Source: CAIWHR01 sp963713275 (GTDB lineage Bacteria; Pseudomonadota; Gammaproteobacteria; Burkholderiales; Casimicrobiaceae). From it: a DNA stretch of 64,000 nucleotides. The notes beneath the pieces are model-generated. The model saw only the letters and a program-made list of their open reading frames with translations, made no database searches and was not told the DNA's origin. The stretch is from the NCBI GenBank assembly GCA_963713275.1, contig CAVQLG010000001.1, positions 1-64,000 on the forward strand, written 5' to 3'. The first letter of the stretch is position 1; every line of letters starts with the position of its first letter. This document shows positions 8,524 to 17,581 of this stretch, piece by piece. Position numbers and translations under genes: made by a program.

Positions 8524-9069
8524 TCACTTGACGGCACGCAGGCCGCCGGACGGCTCGGCGGCCCACTTGCGGAGTTTTTCGCGCGCCCGCGACAGGCGCG
8601 ACATGACGGTCCCGACGGGCACCGACAGCAGCGCGGCGATTTCTTCGTAGCGCAGCTCCTCGACCGTGGCGAGCAGCAGGACTTCGCGCTGGTCGGCCGG
8701 CAGCCGCCCCATCGCGCGCACGATCTCCAGCAACTCGACGCGGTCGACCTGGCTCGCGCGCACCGGAGTCTGCCAGCCGTGGCCGTCGGGCTCCGCGTCC
8801 AGGGACTCGTGCGCCGCCTCCCGCCGCCAGACGGCCAGCTGGTTGACGTAAAGGTTGTGCATGATCGTGAACAGCCAGGCGCGAAGATCGGTGCCCGCCG
8901 CCCACAGGCGTCGCTTTTCCCAGGCCCGGGCCAGCGTGTCCTGGACCAGGTCGTCCGCACGCGTCGGGTCCCCGGTGAGCACGCGCGCGTACCGCCGCAG
9001 GCGTGGGATCGCCGCGACCAGGTCGGGGTGCGGCAACCCGACGTCCGGAGCGGCCTCGCGCCTCGTCAT
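8524..9069 (-). CDS. ECF (sigma-70 family, group 4) RNA polymerase sigma factor
   Basis: This protein has 181 residues, from ATG 9069. Region 2 is visible as DDLVQDTLARAWEK plus LRAWLFTIMHNLYVNQ, and region 4 as LPADQREVLLLATVEELRYEEIA with the helix-turn-helix VGTVMSRLSRAREKLRKW. There is no region 1 or 3. The anti-sigma gene follows after 16 bases. With the co-directional msrPQ genes downstream, the likely role is control of periplasmic oxidative-damage repair; this is inferred from position. Confidence 0.93.
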   Translation of the reverse strand: MTRREAAPDVGLPHPDLVAAIPRLRRYARVLTGDPTRADDLVQDTLARAWEKRRLWAAGTDLRAWLFTIMHNLYVNQLAVWRREAAHESLDAEPDGHGWQTPVRASQVDRVELLEIVRAMGRLPADQREVLLLATVEELRYEEIAALLSVPVGTVMSRLSRAREKLRKWAAEPSGGLRAVK

Positions 9070-9157
9070 CGGCGTTGCAACCGCGTGATCACACCGCGCT
9101 CAGCGGGCCCCGAGAGCGGCGTGCCCTCGAGGCCCGGAGGCTGTCATCGCCCTGACG

Positions 9158-9544
9158 TCACGGCGTGGCCACGCGCCAGACCTTGTTGACGCCGTCGCCG
9201 GTCTTGTCGCCCGGCTTCTGGTCCTTGACCCAGAGGTAGAGCGGCTTGCCCTTGTACGCCCACTGCTTCGCGCCGTCGTCGCGGGTGATGATTCCGTAGT
9301 CGCCCTCCGGCTTCGCGTCGGCCGCCGCCGTGACCGGCGGCCAGTTCGCCGCGCAGGGGCCGTTGCATACGCTCTTGCCGCCGCCGGCAGGATCGTTGTC
9401 GAAGGTGTAGAGCGTCATGCCAGCGGCGTTGGTCAGCACACCGTCGGCGACCTTGATGCCGCCAGGCGCGCCGGCGGCCATCGGCGCAAAGGCGACCAGG
9501 GACGAAGCGAGGGTAACGAGCAGACACTGCCGGATTCGGTGCAT
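9158..9544 (-). CDS. Small secreted protein of the COG4315 (Lipoprotein_15 repeat) family
   Basis: This protein has 128 residues from the ATG at 9544, preceded by AAGGAG (9549-9554). It has a Sec signal peptide (CLLVTLASSLVAFAPMAAGA) with no lipobox at the cleavage site. Two copies of the family repeat are visible: VLTNAAGMTLYTFDNDP with C-x3-C around WPP, and the second around KQWAYKGKPLYLWVKDQKPGD. The family function is unknown. It is first in a same-strand run with an ECF sigma factor, anti-sigma and msrPQ, so it may be a target of that sigma factor. It has few methionines, so it is not the methionine-rich MrpX bait protein seen in a comparable locus. Confidence 0.88.
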   Translation of the reverse strand: MHRIRQCLLVTLASSLVAFAPMAAGAPGGIKVADGVLTNAAGMTLYTFDNDPAGGGKSVCNGPCAANWPPVTAAADAKPEGDYGIITRDDGAKQWAYKGKPLYLWVKDQKPGDKTGDGVNKVWRVATP

Positions 9545-9600
9545 GGGATCTCCTTGATCGATTGAGGTGAGGTGGAAAGCACAGTCGTCAACAGGACGAC

Positions 9601-9627
9601 GACGCCGATTATTCCCCGAAACGTTCC
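9601..9627 (-). promoter_or_regulatory. Candidate ECF promoter (GGAAC-N17-GCGTC) upstream of the COG4315-type gene
   Basis: Read on the minus strand, GGAAC (9623-9627) and GCGTC (9601-9605) are 17 bases apart, which fits ECF -35 and -10 elements. The predicted transcript would start about 50 bases before the ATG at 9544. This is a pattern call only. Confidence 0.4.
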
Positions 9628-9759
9628 GGCCGCGCCCGGCCGGGGCCGCACCTTCCTCAGACCCCGCCGGGTCCGGCACAATCCCCGGACCGACCCCGCC
9701 GTCGAATCCGCCTCCCCCTCCCGCCGCCCGCGCCGCGCTGAGCGGCGCGCTGCGGCCGG

Positions 9760-11235
9760 TCACACCAGGAACAGCGTGGCGAGGCCGAGGAAGATGAAGA
9801 ACCCGCCGGAGTCGGTGACAGCGGTGATCAGCACGGACGAGCCCAGCGCCGGATCGCGGCCAAACTTCAGCATCGTGATCGGGATCAGCACGCCCATCAG
9901 CGCGGCGAGCACCAGGTTGAGTGTCATCGCCAGCACCATGACCAGGCCCAGCGCGACACCACGGTAGAGCAGCATCGCCACCAGTCCCATCACGCCGCCC
10001 CAGATGAGGCCGTTGATCAGGCTGACGGTGATCTCCTTGCGGATCAGCTGGCGTGCGCTGGCGGCCGTCAACTGGCCCAGGGCCGCGGCGCGAACGAGCA
10101 TCGTGATTGTCTGGTTGCCCGAGTTCCCGCCGATGCCGGCGACGATCGGCATCAGCGCGGCGAGCGCCACGAGTTTCTCGATCGAGTCCTCGAACAGCCC
10201 GATGACACGCGAGGCGATGAAGGCCGTGACGAGATTGACCGCGAGCCACGCCCAGCGGTTCTTGAACGACGCCCAGACCGAGGCGAAGACGTCCTCCTCC
10301 TCGCGCAGCCCCGCCTGCGCGAGGAGGTTTTCCTCGCCGCTCTGCCGGACGAAGTCGAGGATCTCGTCGACGGTCACGCGCCCCACGAGCTTGTCGTTGG
10401 TGTCGACGACGGGCGCCGAGACCAGGTCGTAACGCTCGAACGCGTGCGCGGCCTCGTCGGCCTTCTCGTGCTGCAGCAGCTTGACCCGCGGCGCCTCCAT
10501 CACGTCGGCCACGCTGCGCTCCGGGCCGTTGACGAGCAGCTTGCCGACCGGCAGCACGCCGAGCAGCCGCTTCTCGCGATCGACGACGAACAGCTGGTCG
10601 GTCTGCGAGGGAAGCTCGTTGAAGCGCCGCAGATAGCGCAGCACGACTTCCAGCGTGACGTCCGGGCGCACGCTCACATCCTCGAAGTCCATCAGGGCGC
10701 CGACCATGTCGTCGTCGTAGGACATCGCCGCGCGCAGCTGCTCGCGCTCCTCGAGGGGCAGCGACTGGAACAGGTCGTCGATGACCTCCTGCGGCAGGTC
10801 GGGCGCGAGCGCCGCGATCTCGTCGGCCTCCAGCGTCTCGGTCGCGGCGACGAGCTCGTCGGTGTCCATCGACGAGATGAGCGATTCGCGGACTGCGTCC
10901 GACACCTCCAGCAGGATATCGCCGTCCCGCTCGGCCTTGACCAGATCCCAGATGTAGAGCCGCTCGTCGAGCGGCAGCGCCTCGAGGATGTAGGCGATGT
11001 CCGCCGGGTGCAGGTGATCGAGCTTGCGCTGCAGGACCGCTTTGTTCTGGCGGAAGACCAGCGACTCGACGAGGTCGGAGCGATCGGCGCCGGGGCCGTG
11101 CTCCATCTGCTCGTGGATGAGCCCTTCGATCAGCCGGTGCTTGCGCAGCAGCGCCGTTACTTCGGCGAGCGAATCCTGCAGGCTCTCGCGCGCCTCGCTC
11201 CGGTCGACGCCGGTGGTCTCGAGCGGCTCGGACAT
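9760..11235 (-). CDS. mgtE: MgtE-family magnesium transporter
   Basis: This protein has 491 residues, full length for the family. It has a MgtE N-terminal helical domain (about 35-155), tandem CBS domains (about 155-290) that sense Mg2+, then five transmembrane helices from about residue 320. Diagnostic motifs are PIVAGIGGNSGNQ in the pore region and the final TDSGGFFIFLGLA helix with the Mg2+-coordinating Asp. It mediates gated Mg2+ uptake in the inner membrane. It is probably monocistronic; there are 215 bases to the next gene downstream and about 200 upstream. Confidence 0.95.
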   Translation of the reverse strand: MSEPLETTGVDRSEARESLQDSLAEVTALLRKHRLIEGLIHEQMEHGPGADRSDLVESLVFRQNKAVLQRKLDHLHPADIAYILEALPLDERLYIWDLVKAERDGDILLEVSDAVRESLISSMDTDELVAATETLEADEIAALAPDLPQEVIDDLFQSLPLEEREQLRAAMSYDDDMVGALMDFEDVSVRPDVTLEVVLRYLRRFNELPSQTDQLFVVDREKRLLGVLPVGKLLVNGPERSVADVMEAPRVKLLQHEKADEAAHAFERYDLVSAPVVDTNDKLVGRVTVDEILDFVRQSGEENLLAQAGLREEEDVFASVWASFKNRWAWLAVNLVTAFIASRVIGLFEDSIEKLVALAALMPIVAGIGGNSGNQTITMLVRAAALGQLTAASARQLIRKEITVSLINGLIWGGVMGLVAMLLYRGVALGLVMVLAMTLNLVLAALMGVLIPITMLKFGRDPALGSSVLITAVTDSGGFFIFLGLATLFLV

Positions 11236-11441
11236 GATGCGGGCGCGTTCAACGGGTGGCGGCGGGTGTGGCGAACAGGGCGCATTCTAGTCGCAATCGC
11301 CCTGCCGCGCCCACCCTCGTGCGCCGCGGCTTTGCCGCACCGACCGGGAGGCGCTCGCGCCAAGAGCGCCCGAACGCGCGCTCGCTCACGTGCCTTCGCG
11401 CCGCACGCCCCGGCCGACGCCCTCGGGGCGCCCCCGCGGAT

Positions 11442-12173
11442 TCATGGCAGCTCGGCCGAGGGCATTCGGGCAACGATGATGCCGATCTTCCGGCGGAGGC
11501 CGGGCGCCCCGGGGTTGCGCTCGTAGAAGCGGGGGTTGGGCGCCATCGCGGCCAGCCGCGCAGCCTGCTCGACGGAGAGCTGGGCCGCGCCGATGCCGAA
11601 GTAGCGCCTCGCCGCCGCCTCGGCGCCGAACACGCCGTTGCCCCACTCGATGACGTTGAGATAGAGTTCGAGGATGCGCTGCTTCGAGAGCAGCGCTTCG
11701 AGCAGCACCGTGATGACCGCCTCCTGGGCCTTGCGAAAGTAGCTCCTGGCTGGCGACAGGAACAGGTTCTTGGCAAGCTGCTGCGTGATCGTCGACCCGC
11801 CGGCGACGATGCGCCCGCGCCGCTGGTTCTTCTCGAGCGCCCGCTCGATCCCGTCCCAGTCGAAGCCTTCGTGATCGACGAACGTGGCGTCCTCGGCCGC
11901 GATGACCGCGCGCTTCAACGCCGGAGCGATCCGCGCGTAGTCGACCCACTGGTAACGCAGCTTGGCGTTCGGATCCTTGGCCCGCGCCTCGTCCATGCGC
12001 TGCGCCATGAACGACGTTTCGCCGGGCGGGTGGCTGCGCCACCACGCGATGTGGCCGACGATCCAGAGGAACCACGCGAGCACTACGGCCGCGAGGCCGG
12101 CGAGCGCCCACACCGCGATGCGACGCGGCGTCGGCGCCGCGCCGCGGCTGCGCTGGGGTGCGGTACGGCGCAC
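11442..12173 (-). CDS. mtgA: Monofunctional biosynthetic peptidoglycan transglycosylase
   Basis: This protein has 243 residues with one N-terminal transmembrane anchor (about 19-42) and a GT51 glycosyltransferase domain. Family motifs are visible: AAEDATFVDHEGFDW with the catalytic Glu, the GGSTITQQLAKNLFLS block and the RKAQEAVITVLLEALLSKQRILELYLN block. It polymerises lipid II glycan strands at the periplasmic face. It starts at a GTG 15 bases after the aroE stop. The run rnb-like, tonB-like, aroE, mtgA on one strand is a common betaproteobacterial arrangement. Confidence 0.95.
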   Translation of the reverse strand: MRRTAPQRSRGAAPTPRRIAVWALAGLAAVVLAWFLWIVGHIAWWRSHPPGETSFMAQRMDEARAKDPNAKLRYQWVDYARIAPALKRAVIAAEDATFVDHEGFDWDGIERALEKNQRRGRIVAGGSTITQQLAKNLFLSPARSYFRKAQEAVITVLLEALLSKQRILELYLNVIEWGNGVFGAEAAARRYFGIGAAQLSVEQAARLAAMAPNPRFYERNPGAPGLRRKIGIIVARMPSAELP

Positions 12174-12188
12174 GCAGACCCCGCGCGC

Positions 12189-13043
12189 TCAGACGGGGCG
12201 CTTGCGCAGCAGCGGGAATACGTGCGCCGTGCTCGGCCGCACGCCGCGCCAGAGATAGAAGCTCTCGGCCGCCTGCTCGATCAGCATGCCCAGGCCGTCC
12301 GCCATGTGGGTCGCGCCGCCCGCGCGCGCGAGCTGCAGGAAGGGCGTCGGCTCGTCGGCCAGCGCGTAGACGAGATCGTAGGCGAAGGTCGTCGAGGCAA
12401 AGATCGAGAGCGGGCACGGCGCGTCGCCCAGCGGCCGGTCCGCCATCCCGTAGCTCGTGGCGTTGATCACCACGTCGGCGACGTGATGCGCTTCGCCCGC
12501 CACGTTGGCGAGGTCGCGCGGCGCGACGGCGCGGATGGGACCGAGGGCAAAGAACTCGCGCGCCAGCGCCTCGGCCTTGTCCAGGGTCCGGTTGGAGAGG
12601 GTGATCGCGGCGGCGTGCGCGTCGAGGATCGGCTGCAGGATACCGCGCGCCGCGCCGCCCGCACCGAGCACGATCACGTGCTTGCCACCGAGCGTGACAC
12701 CCAGGTTCTGGATCAGGTCGTGCACCAGGCCGGCGCCGTCGGTGTTGTCCGCGTACCAGTGATCGCCGACGCGCTTGAGCGTGTTCACGGCGCCTGCGCG
12801 CCGTGCCCGCTCGGTGCACTGCGCCGCCAGCGCGAACGCCTGCAGCTTGAACGGCACGGTGACGTTGAGCCCGCGTCCGCCGGCGGCGGCAAACCGGGCG
12901 ACCGCAGCGGCGAAGCCGTCGAGCGGCGCCTGCAGCCGCTCGTAGGTCATCGACTGCCCGGTCGCGCGGGCGAAGGCGGCGTGGATCAGCGGTGACTTGG
13001 AGTGGGTCACGGGGTTCCCGATGACGGCGTAGCGGTCGGTCAT
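12189..13043 (-). CDS. aroE: Shikimate dehydrogenase (biosynthetic)
   Basis: This protein has 284 residues from the ATG at 13043. It reduces 3-dehydroshikimate to shikimate with NADPH in the aromatic amino-acid pathway. The shikimate site is intact: NPVTHSKSP near residue 10, VTVPFK with catalytic Lys66, and ADNTDGAG with Asp102. The Rossmann nucleotide motif is VLGAGGAARG, followed by SNRT, a typical NADP-preferring loop. This is the housekeeping copy, distinct from the divergent AroE-like protein at 25381-26214. Confidence 0.95.
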   Translation of the reverse strand: MTDRYAVIGNPVTHSKSPLIHAAFARATGQSMTYERLQAPLDGFAAAVARFAAAGGRGLNVTVPFKLQAFALAAQCTERARRAGAVNTLKRVGDHWYADNTDGAGLVHDLIQNLGVTLGGKHVIVLGAGGAARGILQPILDAHAAAITLSNRTLDKAEALAREFFALGPIRAVAPRDLANVAGEAHHVADVVINATSYGMADRPLGDAPCPLSIFASTTFAYDLVYALADEPTPFLQLARAGGATHMADGLGMLIEQAAESFYLWRGVRPSTAHVFPLLRKRPV

Positions 13044-13131
13044 GGCATGGACGACTGCTTGGGATGATCACGTGGCGCGCGGGCCGCCGGCAGGGCGGCG
13101 GCCACGCGGCCCCGGGGGGCGGCGTCGCGCG

Positions 13132-14181
13132 TCACTCGCTGCGCAGCTCGTCGCCTTTGGTGAACGTCCAGGTCCGCGTGATGTGCAGGATGTCGGTATC
13201 GCGCCGGATGTCCGGGGGCAGCGGCGCGAAGGGTGCCGACATCTCGACGATCTTCACTGCGGCCGCATCGAGCACTCGCTGGCCGGAGGAGCGCTCGATG
13301 CGGACGTTCTCGACGCTGCCGTCGGCACGGATCGACACCGTGAGCAGCAGGTTGCCGTACAGCTTCAGCTGCCGTGCGGCCTCCGGGTAGTTGAGGTTGC
13401 CCACGCGCTCGATCTTGAGTCGCCAGTCCTCGACGTAGCGGGCGAAGCGGTACTCCTCGGCCTGTGCGCCGACGAAGCGCCGCTTCGGGCGCTTCTGGTA
13501 CGCGTCCATCTCCTTGGCGATCTGCGCCTCGAGGCGCATCGCTTCGAGCGTGCGCTGCATGAGCTCCTGGGCCGTGGGCGTTTCGACGCGCTCCGGCACC
13601 TCGACCGGCGCCGCAGCGGGCGCAGGCACCGGTGTGCCTTCCCGCTGCGTCAGGACATCTCTCGCCTGCCGTTCCAGAACCTCGACCTTCTGCGTCGCGA
13701 CCGCAGCCTCGGTCTCGCGGCTCTCCTTGGGCAGCACCGGCAGCGGCGTCTTGGCCCGGCGGTCGGCATCGGTGTTGCCGCCACCGTCGAGATTGGCCTG
13801 CGCGAGGATGTCGGGCTTGGTCGGCTTCGCTTTCGACGTGGCGTTGACCAGCGCGACCTCGAGCGGCGGGCCGCGATCGAACAACCGGTCGATGTCGAAG
13901 GGCCGGAAACGAATGGCCAGCGCGACCGCGTGCACCGCGATCGACGCGGCGAGCGCGTAGACGAGGAGGCGGTCGTGACGCGGGGAGATCAGCGGCGGCA
14001 ACCAGGAGATCCCGCCGGCTCGCGGCACCGCGCGGCGCTCCGGCGCCGGCCTGGCGACGTTGGTTGCCTGCGCAGGCACGACCTTGGGTTGCGGCTTCGG
14101 GTGGACGGAACGGCGACGCAATTGAGCGGGCGGGCTGAAAGCCCAGTGTAACATCGAAAACGGCCGCCATGCCGCCGTCAT
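13132..14181 (-). CDS. TonB-like energy-transducing protein
   Basis: This protein has 349 residues. A single transmembrane segment lies near residues 70-90 (LLVYALAASIAVHAVALAI). A charged, proline-containing periplasmic spacer follows, and the C-terminal TonB domain (about 255-340) contains YPEAARQLKLYGNLLLTVSIRADGSVENVRI. Such proteins couple the proton gradient to outer-membrane receptors, but this rnb-aroE-linked betaproteobacterial variant lacks adjacent exbBD, so its receptor partners are unknown. The start is uncertain: ATG 14154 (MLHWAF) is also possible, and neither has a strong ribosome site. Confidence 0.8.
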   Translation of the reverse strand: MTAAWRPFSMLHWAFSPPAQLRRRSVHPKPQPKVVPAQATNVARPAPERRAVPRAGGISWLPPLISPRHDRLLVYALAASIAVHAVALAIRFRPFDIDRLFDRGPPLEVALVNATSKAKPTKPDILAQANLDGGGNTDADRRAKTPLPVLPKESRETEAAVATQKVEVLERQARDVLTQREGTPVPAPAAAPVEVPERVETPTAQELMQRTLEAMRLEAQIAKEMDAYQKRPKRRFVGAQAEEYRFARYVEDWRLKIERVGNLNYPEAARQLKLYGNLLLTVSIRADGSVENVRIERSSGQRVLDAAAVKIVEMSAPFAPLPPDIRRDTDILHITRTWTFTKGDELRSE

Positions 14182-14299
14182 GGCGGCCGCCCGCGTCCGG
14201 CGTCATCCCGCCGACGCCAGCGCAGCCGCGTCGCCGGGAACAGGCAAGGAGCAAGCGGCGAAGCATGGGCCGTTCTCCGGGCCTTGCAGCCGAACCATC

Positions 14300-16210
14300 C
14301 TAGGTCTGACAGGCTCCCAAGTACCGGCAATCCAACGTCGCGGCCAGTAGATCGACGCGGCCGATCGCCACGCGCACCGGCGTGTCCTGCGCCAGCGGCG
14401 GCAGGTCGGCCAGCCGCTGATAGAGCGGCAGGTGCTCGAAGCGGACCAGCGTCTCGCGCACCACGGCGGCGGTTGTTTCGGTGACGCCCTCCTGCAGCAG
14501 CCAGCGCAGGCACCAGTAATGCTCCATGCGGTCCTGGAACTCGGCGTACTGCCCGTAGGTCGCCTCGAAATCGGCAAGCGCCGCGTACAGCCCGGCGTCT
14601 CCTTCCGGGTGCGGAGGCCGCTCGCCGGCAACCACGGCGAGGAGCTGTCGCTGGTTGACGAGATCGCTGTAACGCCGCAGGGGGGAACTCGCCCAGAGGT
14701 AGTGCGACAGGCCAAGCCCCTGGTGCTCGCCCGGTCGCAGACTCATCTTCACCTTGCCGTACGCCTGCGTCCGGTACATCCCGGGCGCCCGCGCGAGGGC
14801 GAGCACGCGGCCCCAGCTGTTGTTGGTGTGAATCATGAGCTCGGCGACGAGCTTGTCCAGGGGCGAGCCGCGGGGGCGCGGAATGATCGTCACCCGCCCG
14901 TCCGGCCCCGCGTCCCAGTCGACGTCGAAGCTGTAGTCGACGCGCTCGATGTCCGGCTTGCCGCGCACGGCGGCGAGGTGCGCCGCGAGCTTCCACAGAA
15001 CGCGCAGCTCGGTGGTCCACGGCGGATCGTCGGGTGACGGCAGCGGCTGCGCGAAGGCCTCGGAGAGCGCCGCGAGGTGCAAGTTGGCGGCCATGGGGAT
15101 CCGCTCGATCCGCGTCTCCTGGCGCAACGGCACGCCGTCATGCGTGACATCGACGTAGAGCGACAGCGCCGGCCGGTCGGCCCCGGCGGCGAGCGAGAAC
15201 GCGGCGATCACGTCCTCGGGCAGCATCGTGATCTTGCGCCCCGGCATGTAGACGGTCGACAGCCGCTCGCGCGCGACGGCGTCGAGCGGGCTCCCCGGCG
15301 CGATCGACAACGCCGGCGCCGCGATGTGGATGCCCACGCGGTAGCTCCCGCCAGCGAGCTCGGTGACCGAGAAAGCGTCGTCGACCTCGGTCGTCGTCGC
15401 GTCGTCGATCGAGAACGCGCGCACGGCGGCGATCGGGAGCACGGGAAGCGGGGGCAGGCTCCCCCAGGCGGGAAACGTCGCGCCCCTGGGAAACGCCTGC
15501 GCCAGGAAGGCGTTGAAATGGTAGTCGTGGGTCGAGGGTATCGCGCCGCAGGAGGCGAGCAGCGCGACGGGGTTCGTCTGCTGCGCTTCGCAGGCCGTCG
15601 CCAGCGCCTTCCACTCGAGGGTGTTACGTTCCGGCTTGTACAGCAGCATCGGCAGTCTCGCCCTCAGGGCGGCCGGCAGGCGCCCTGCCGCGAGCTCGGC
15701 GACCCAGCCGGCCATCTCGTCGGCCTCGCGCTTCTTGCGCTCGATCGACGCGAGCGCGGCCTTCAGCGCCTCCGCGGGCGCCTTGCGGTAGCGGCCCTTG
15801 CCGCGTTTGTAGAAGTACATCGGGGCGGCGGCGAGCGCCAGCGCGACGGCGGCCCCCTCCGCGGGGGAGGGCGGATGGCCGAAGTACTCGGTGGCGAGGT
15901 CGGCGAACCCGAACTCGTCGTCACCGCAGACTTCCCAGAGGAAATCGACGTCCAGCGTCGCCGCGAGGTCGGTCGCCGCCGCCTGCAGCGCGCTCGCGGT
16001 AGGCGCCAAGAAGCGCAGCAGCACGGCGGCGGCCTTGACCTTGATGCGCTTGCCGGTCGTGGACTCGACCTGCAGCGAGGAGTCGTTGTCGGCGAGGACC
16101 GAGCCGGCCTTGAGCTGGCCGTCGTCCTCGAAAAAGACGTTCATCGCGATGGGCATGGGATCGGTGGGCGGGAAGTCGGAAGCGGCGTCATCCGCGGGAC
16201 CGGACGCCAT
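14300..16210 (-). CDS. RNase II/RNB-family 3'-5' exoribonuclease
   Basis: This protein has 636 residues. The RNB catalytic core begins near residue 270 with FSIDDATTTEVDDAF, whose aspartates bind the catalytic Mg2+. The YMPGRKITMLP and LWASSPLRRYSDLVNQRQL blocks follow, also typical of RNase II. It degrades single-stranded RNA processively in the cytoplasm. The N-terminal cold-shock region is present but poorly conserved, and the C-terminal S1 region is short, as in betaproteobacterial RNB proteins encoded beside tonB-like and aroE genes. It is 118 bases upstream of the TonB-like gene on the same strand. Confidence 0.9.
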   Translation of the reverse strand: MASGPADDAASDFPPTDPMPIAMNVFFEDDGQLKAGSVLADNDSSLQVESTTGKRIKVKAAAVLLRFLAPTASALQAAATDLAATLDVDFLWEVCGDDEFGFADLATEYFGHPPSPAEGAAVALALAAAPMYFYKRGKGRYRKAPAEALKAALASIERKKREADEMAGWVAELAAGRLPAALRARLPMLLYKPERNTLEWKALATACEAQQTNPVALLASCGAIPSTHDYHFNAFLAQAFPRGATFPAWGSLPPLPVLPIAAVRAFSIDDATTTEVDDAFSVTELAGGSYRVGIHIAAPALSIAPGSPLDAVARERLSTVYMPGRKITMLPEDVIAAFSLAAGADRPALSLYVDVTHDGVPLRQETRIERIPMAANLHLAALSEAFAQPLPSPDDPPWTTELRVLWKLAAHLAAVRGKPDIERVDYSFDVDWDAGPDGRVTIIPRPRGSPLDKLVAELMIHTNNSWGRVLALARAPGMYRTQAYGKVKMSLRPGEHQGLGLSHYLWASSPLRRYSDLVNQRQLLAVVAGERPPHPEGDAGLYAALADFEATYGQYAEFQDRMEHYWCLRWLLQEGVTETTAAVVRETLVRFEHLPLYQRLADLPPLAQDTPVRVAIGRVDLLAATLDCRYLGACQT

Positions 16211-16298
16211 GCGCGGCGGCGGGCGCGGCCGTACCGGCGCGAGAGGGGGCGCGCGATTATACCGGCGGCGGGGCGGCCACCGGCGCGCGCGCCGCCGC

Positions 16299-17216
16299 CT
16301 ATCCGAGCAGCAGCGACCCCAGCTCCAACGCCGCCTCCCGCAACGGACGCAGGAACATCTCCACCATTTCCGCCTCGGCGAGCACGCGCCCTTGCAGGAT
16401 GACGTTGATCCCGGCGACGTAGTGCCCTTCGCGGTCGCGGACCGGCACCGCCATCGTGCACAGGCGCATCTCGATCTGCTGCGACGTGTACGCGTAGCCG
16501 TTGTCGTGCGCGCGCTGCAGCAGCTCCCGAAATCGGGCCGGCGCAGTCACCGTGAACTCGGTGAACGGCAGGAAGCGCGTGCGCGCGATGTACGCGTCGA
16601 GCTCGGCCGGCGGCAGCTGCGCGAGCAGCACCTGGCCGATCGAGGTGCAGAACGCCGGCAGCCGGCGGCCGACGTTGAGCGAGGGCGACATGATCCGCGA
16701 CGAGGCCGAGCGCGCGAGGTACGTGATCTCGTCGCCGTCGAGGATCGCGAGCGAGCACGCCTCGCGCAGCGCGTCGCCGAGCCGGTCGAGGATCGGCTGG
16801 GCGGCGACCGCCAGCGGCGACGCCGACAGGTAGGCGTGGCTGAACGAAAGGACGCGTGGCCGCAGGTGGAACCGGCGCGCGTCGTCGACCGCGACGAAGC
16901 CGAGGTTGACCAGCGTGTGCAGGCTGCGCCGGACCGCCGCGCGGGGAATCCCGGTGCGGTGGCTCACCTGGGCGATGGTCATCCGCCGCTTCTTGTCGGA
17001 GAGCTCCAGCAGCACGGCGAGCCCGCGCGCGAGCGCCGTGACGAAGTCGGGGTCGTCGGCAAAGCGCTCGATGGCCTCGGCGCCGAGGACGTCGAAATCG
17101 GCCAACGCCGGCGCCGGGGCAGGAGCGTGCGCAGACACCGAAGCCGTTCTGTCCGGGGTTTCGCTGGCGACCGGAGCGCGGTCGGGCGCATCTTGATTGG
17201 CGGCGGGATTACGCAT
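16299..17216 (-). CDS. IclR-family transcriptional regulator (PcaR/PcaU-like)
   Basis: This protein has 305 residues from the ATG at 17216. A low-complexity Ala/Pro tail (1-40) precedes a winged helix-turn-helix (about 52-112: LARGLAVLLELSDKKRRMTIAQVSHRTGIPRAAVRRSLHTL) and an IclR effector-binding domain (about 125-300). The FVTALARGLAVL start and overall pattern resemble the PcaR/PcaU/CatR branch that responds to aromatic-ring-cleavage intermediates. It is divergent from the co-directional catabolic genes that start at 17582, so it is the natural candidate regulator of that island. An inverted repeat lies in the intergenic space. Confidence 0.88.
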   Translation of the reverse strand: MRNPAANQDAPDRAPVASETPDRTASVSAHAPAPAPALADFDVLGAEAIERFADDPDFVTALARGLAVLLELSDKKRRMTIAQVSHRTGIPRAAVRRSLHTLVNLGFVAVDDARRFHLRPRVLSFSHAYLSASPLAVAAQPILDRLGDALREACSLAILDGDEITYLARSASSRIMSPSLNVGRRLPAFCTSIGQVLLAQLPPAELDAYIARTRFLPFTEFTVTAPARFRELLQRAHDNGYAYTSQQIEMRLCTMAVPVRDREGHYVAGINVILQGRVLAEAEMVEMFLRPLREAALELGSLLLG

Positions 17217-17581
17217 GATCACTTCCGGATGGGCGGGCCGCATTCTTGCGGCGAGAACGCCCGCAGAGCGACATTCATGGGCGCAGTTCGCACGATACGC
17301 AACGAGAGCCGCCTGCCGCGAGCATGTTAGCATCGTTCTTATCGGAGCAAGCACAGGAAACGGGCGATAAGCGCACGGCTCGCCCAAGCTCGCCGCTGTC
17401 GCTACTGCCGCAACGATCTGGCGCGACGCCACCGTGCGCCGCGATGGCGAGCGCGGGACTGCACCCGTTGCGTGCGCGCCGCGGGACGAGGAGGAGCTTG
17501 GCTGCCGAATCGTGACCCGACGTAAGATGCTGCAGCAGTAGTGTCCGGTTAACGCAGGAAGTCGTACGTGCAACCTGTTGA
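17217..17581. other. Divergent intergenic region of 365 bases
   Basis: This is the space between the IclR gene and the tctA-like gene. No gene is supported. It contains a lower-GC pocket near 17,320-17,380 with a perfect 7-base inverted repeat (separate entry). No good promoter hexamers or ribosome site precede the tctA frame. Confidence 0.6.
17338..17371. promoter_or_regulatory. Inverted repeat CTTATCG...CGATAAG, candidate IclR operator
   Basis: The arms CTTATCG (17338-17344) and CGATAAG (17365-17371) are perfect inverted copies 20 bases apart, in the divergent intergenic region of an IclR-family regulator. The 8-mer TTATCGGA in the left arm recurs at 19700-19707, upstream of the aldehyde dehydrogenase gene. 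Confidence 0.4.

Noticed and set aside
9158..9544. COG4315-type protein as the methionine-rich bait peptide of the SigF/msrPQ system
   Set aside because: It has only about three methionines in the mature region and belongs to a different family.
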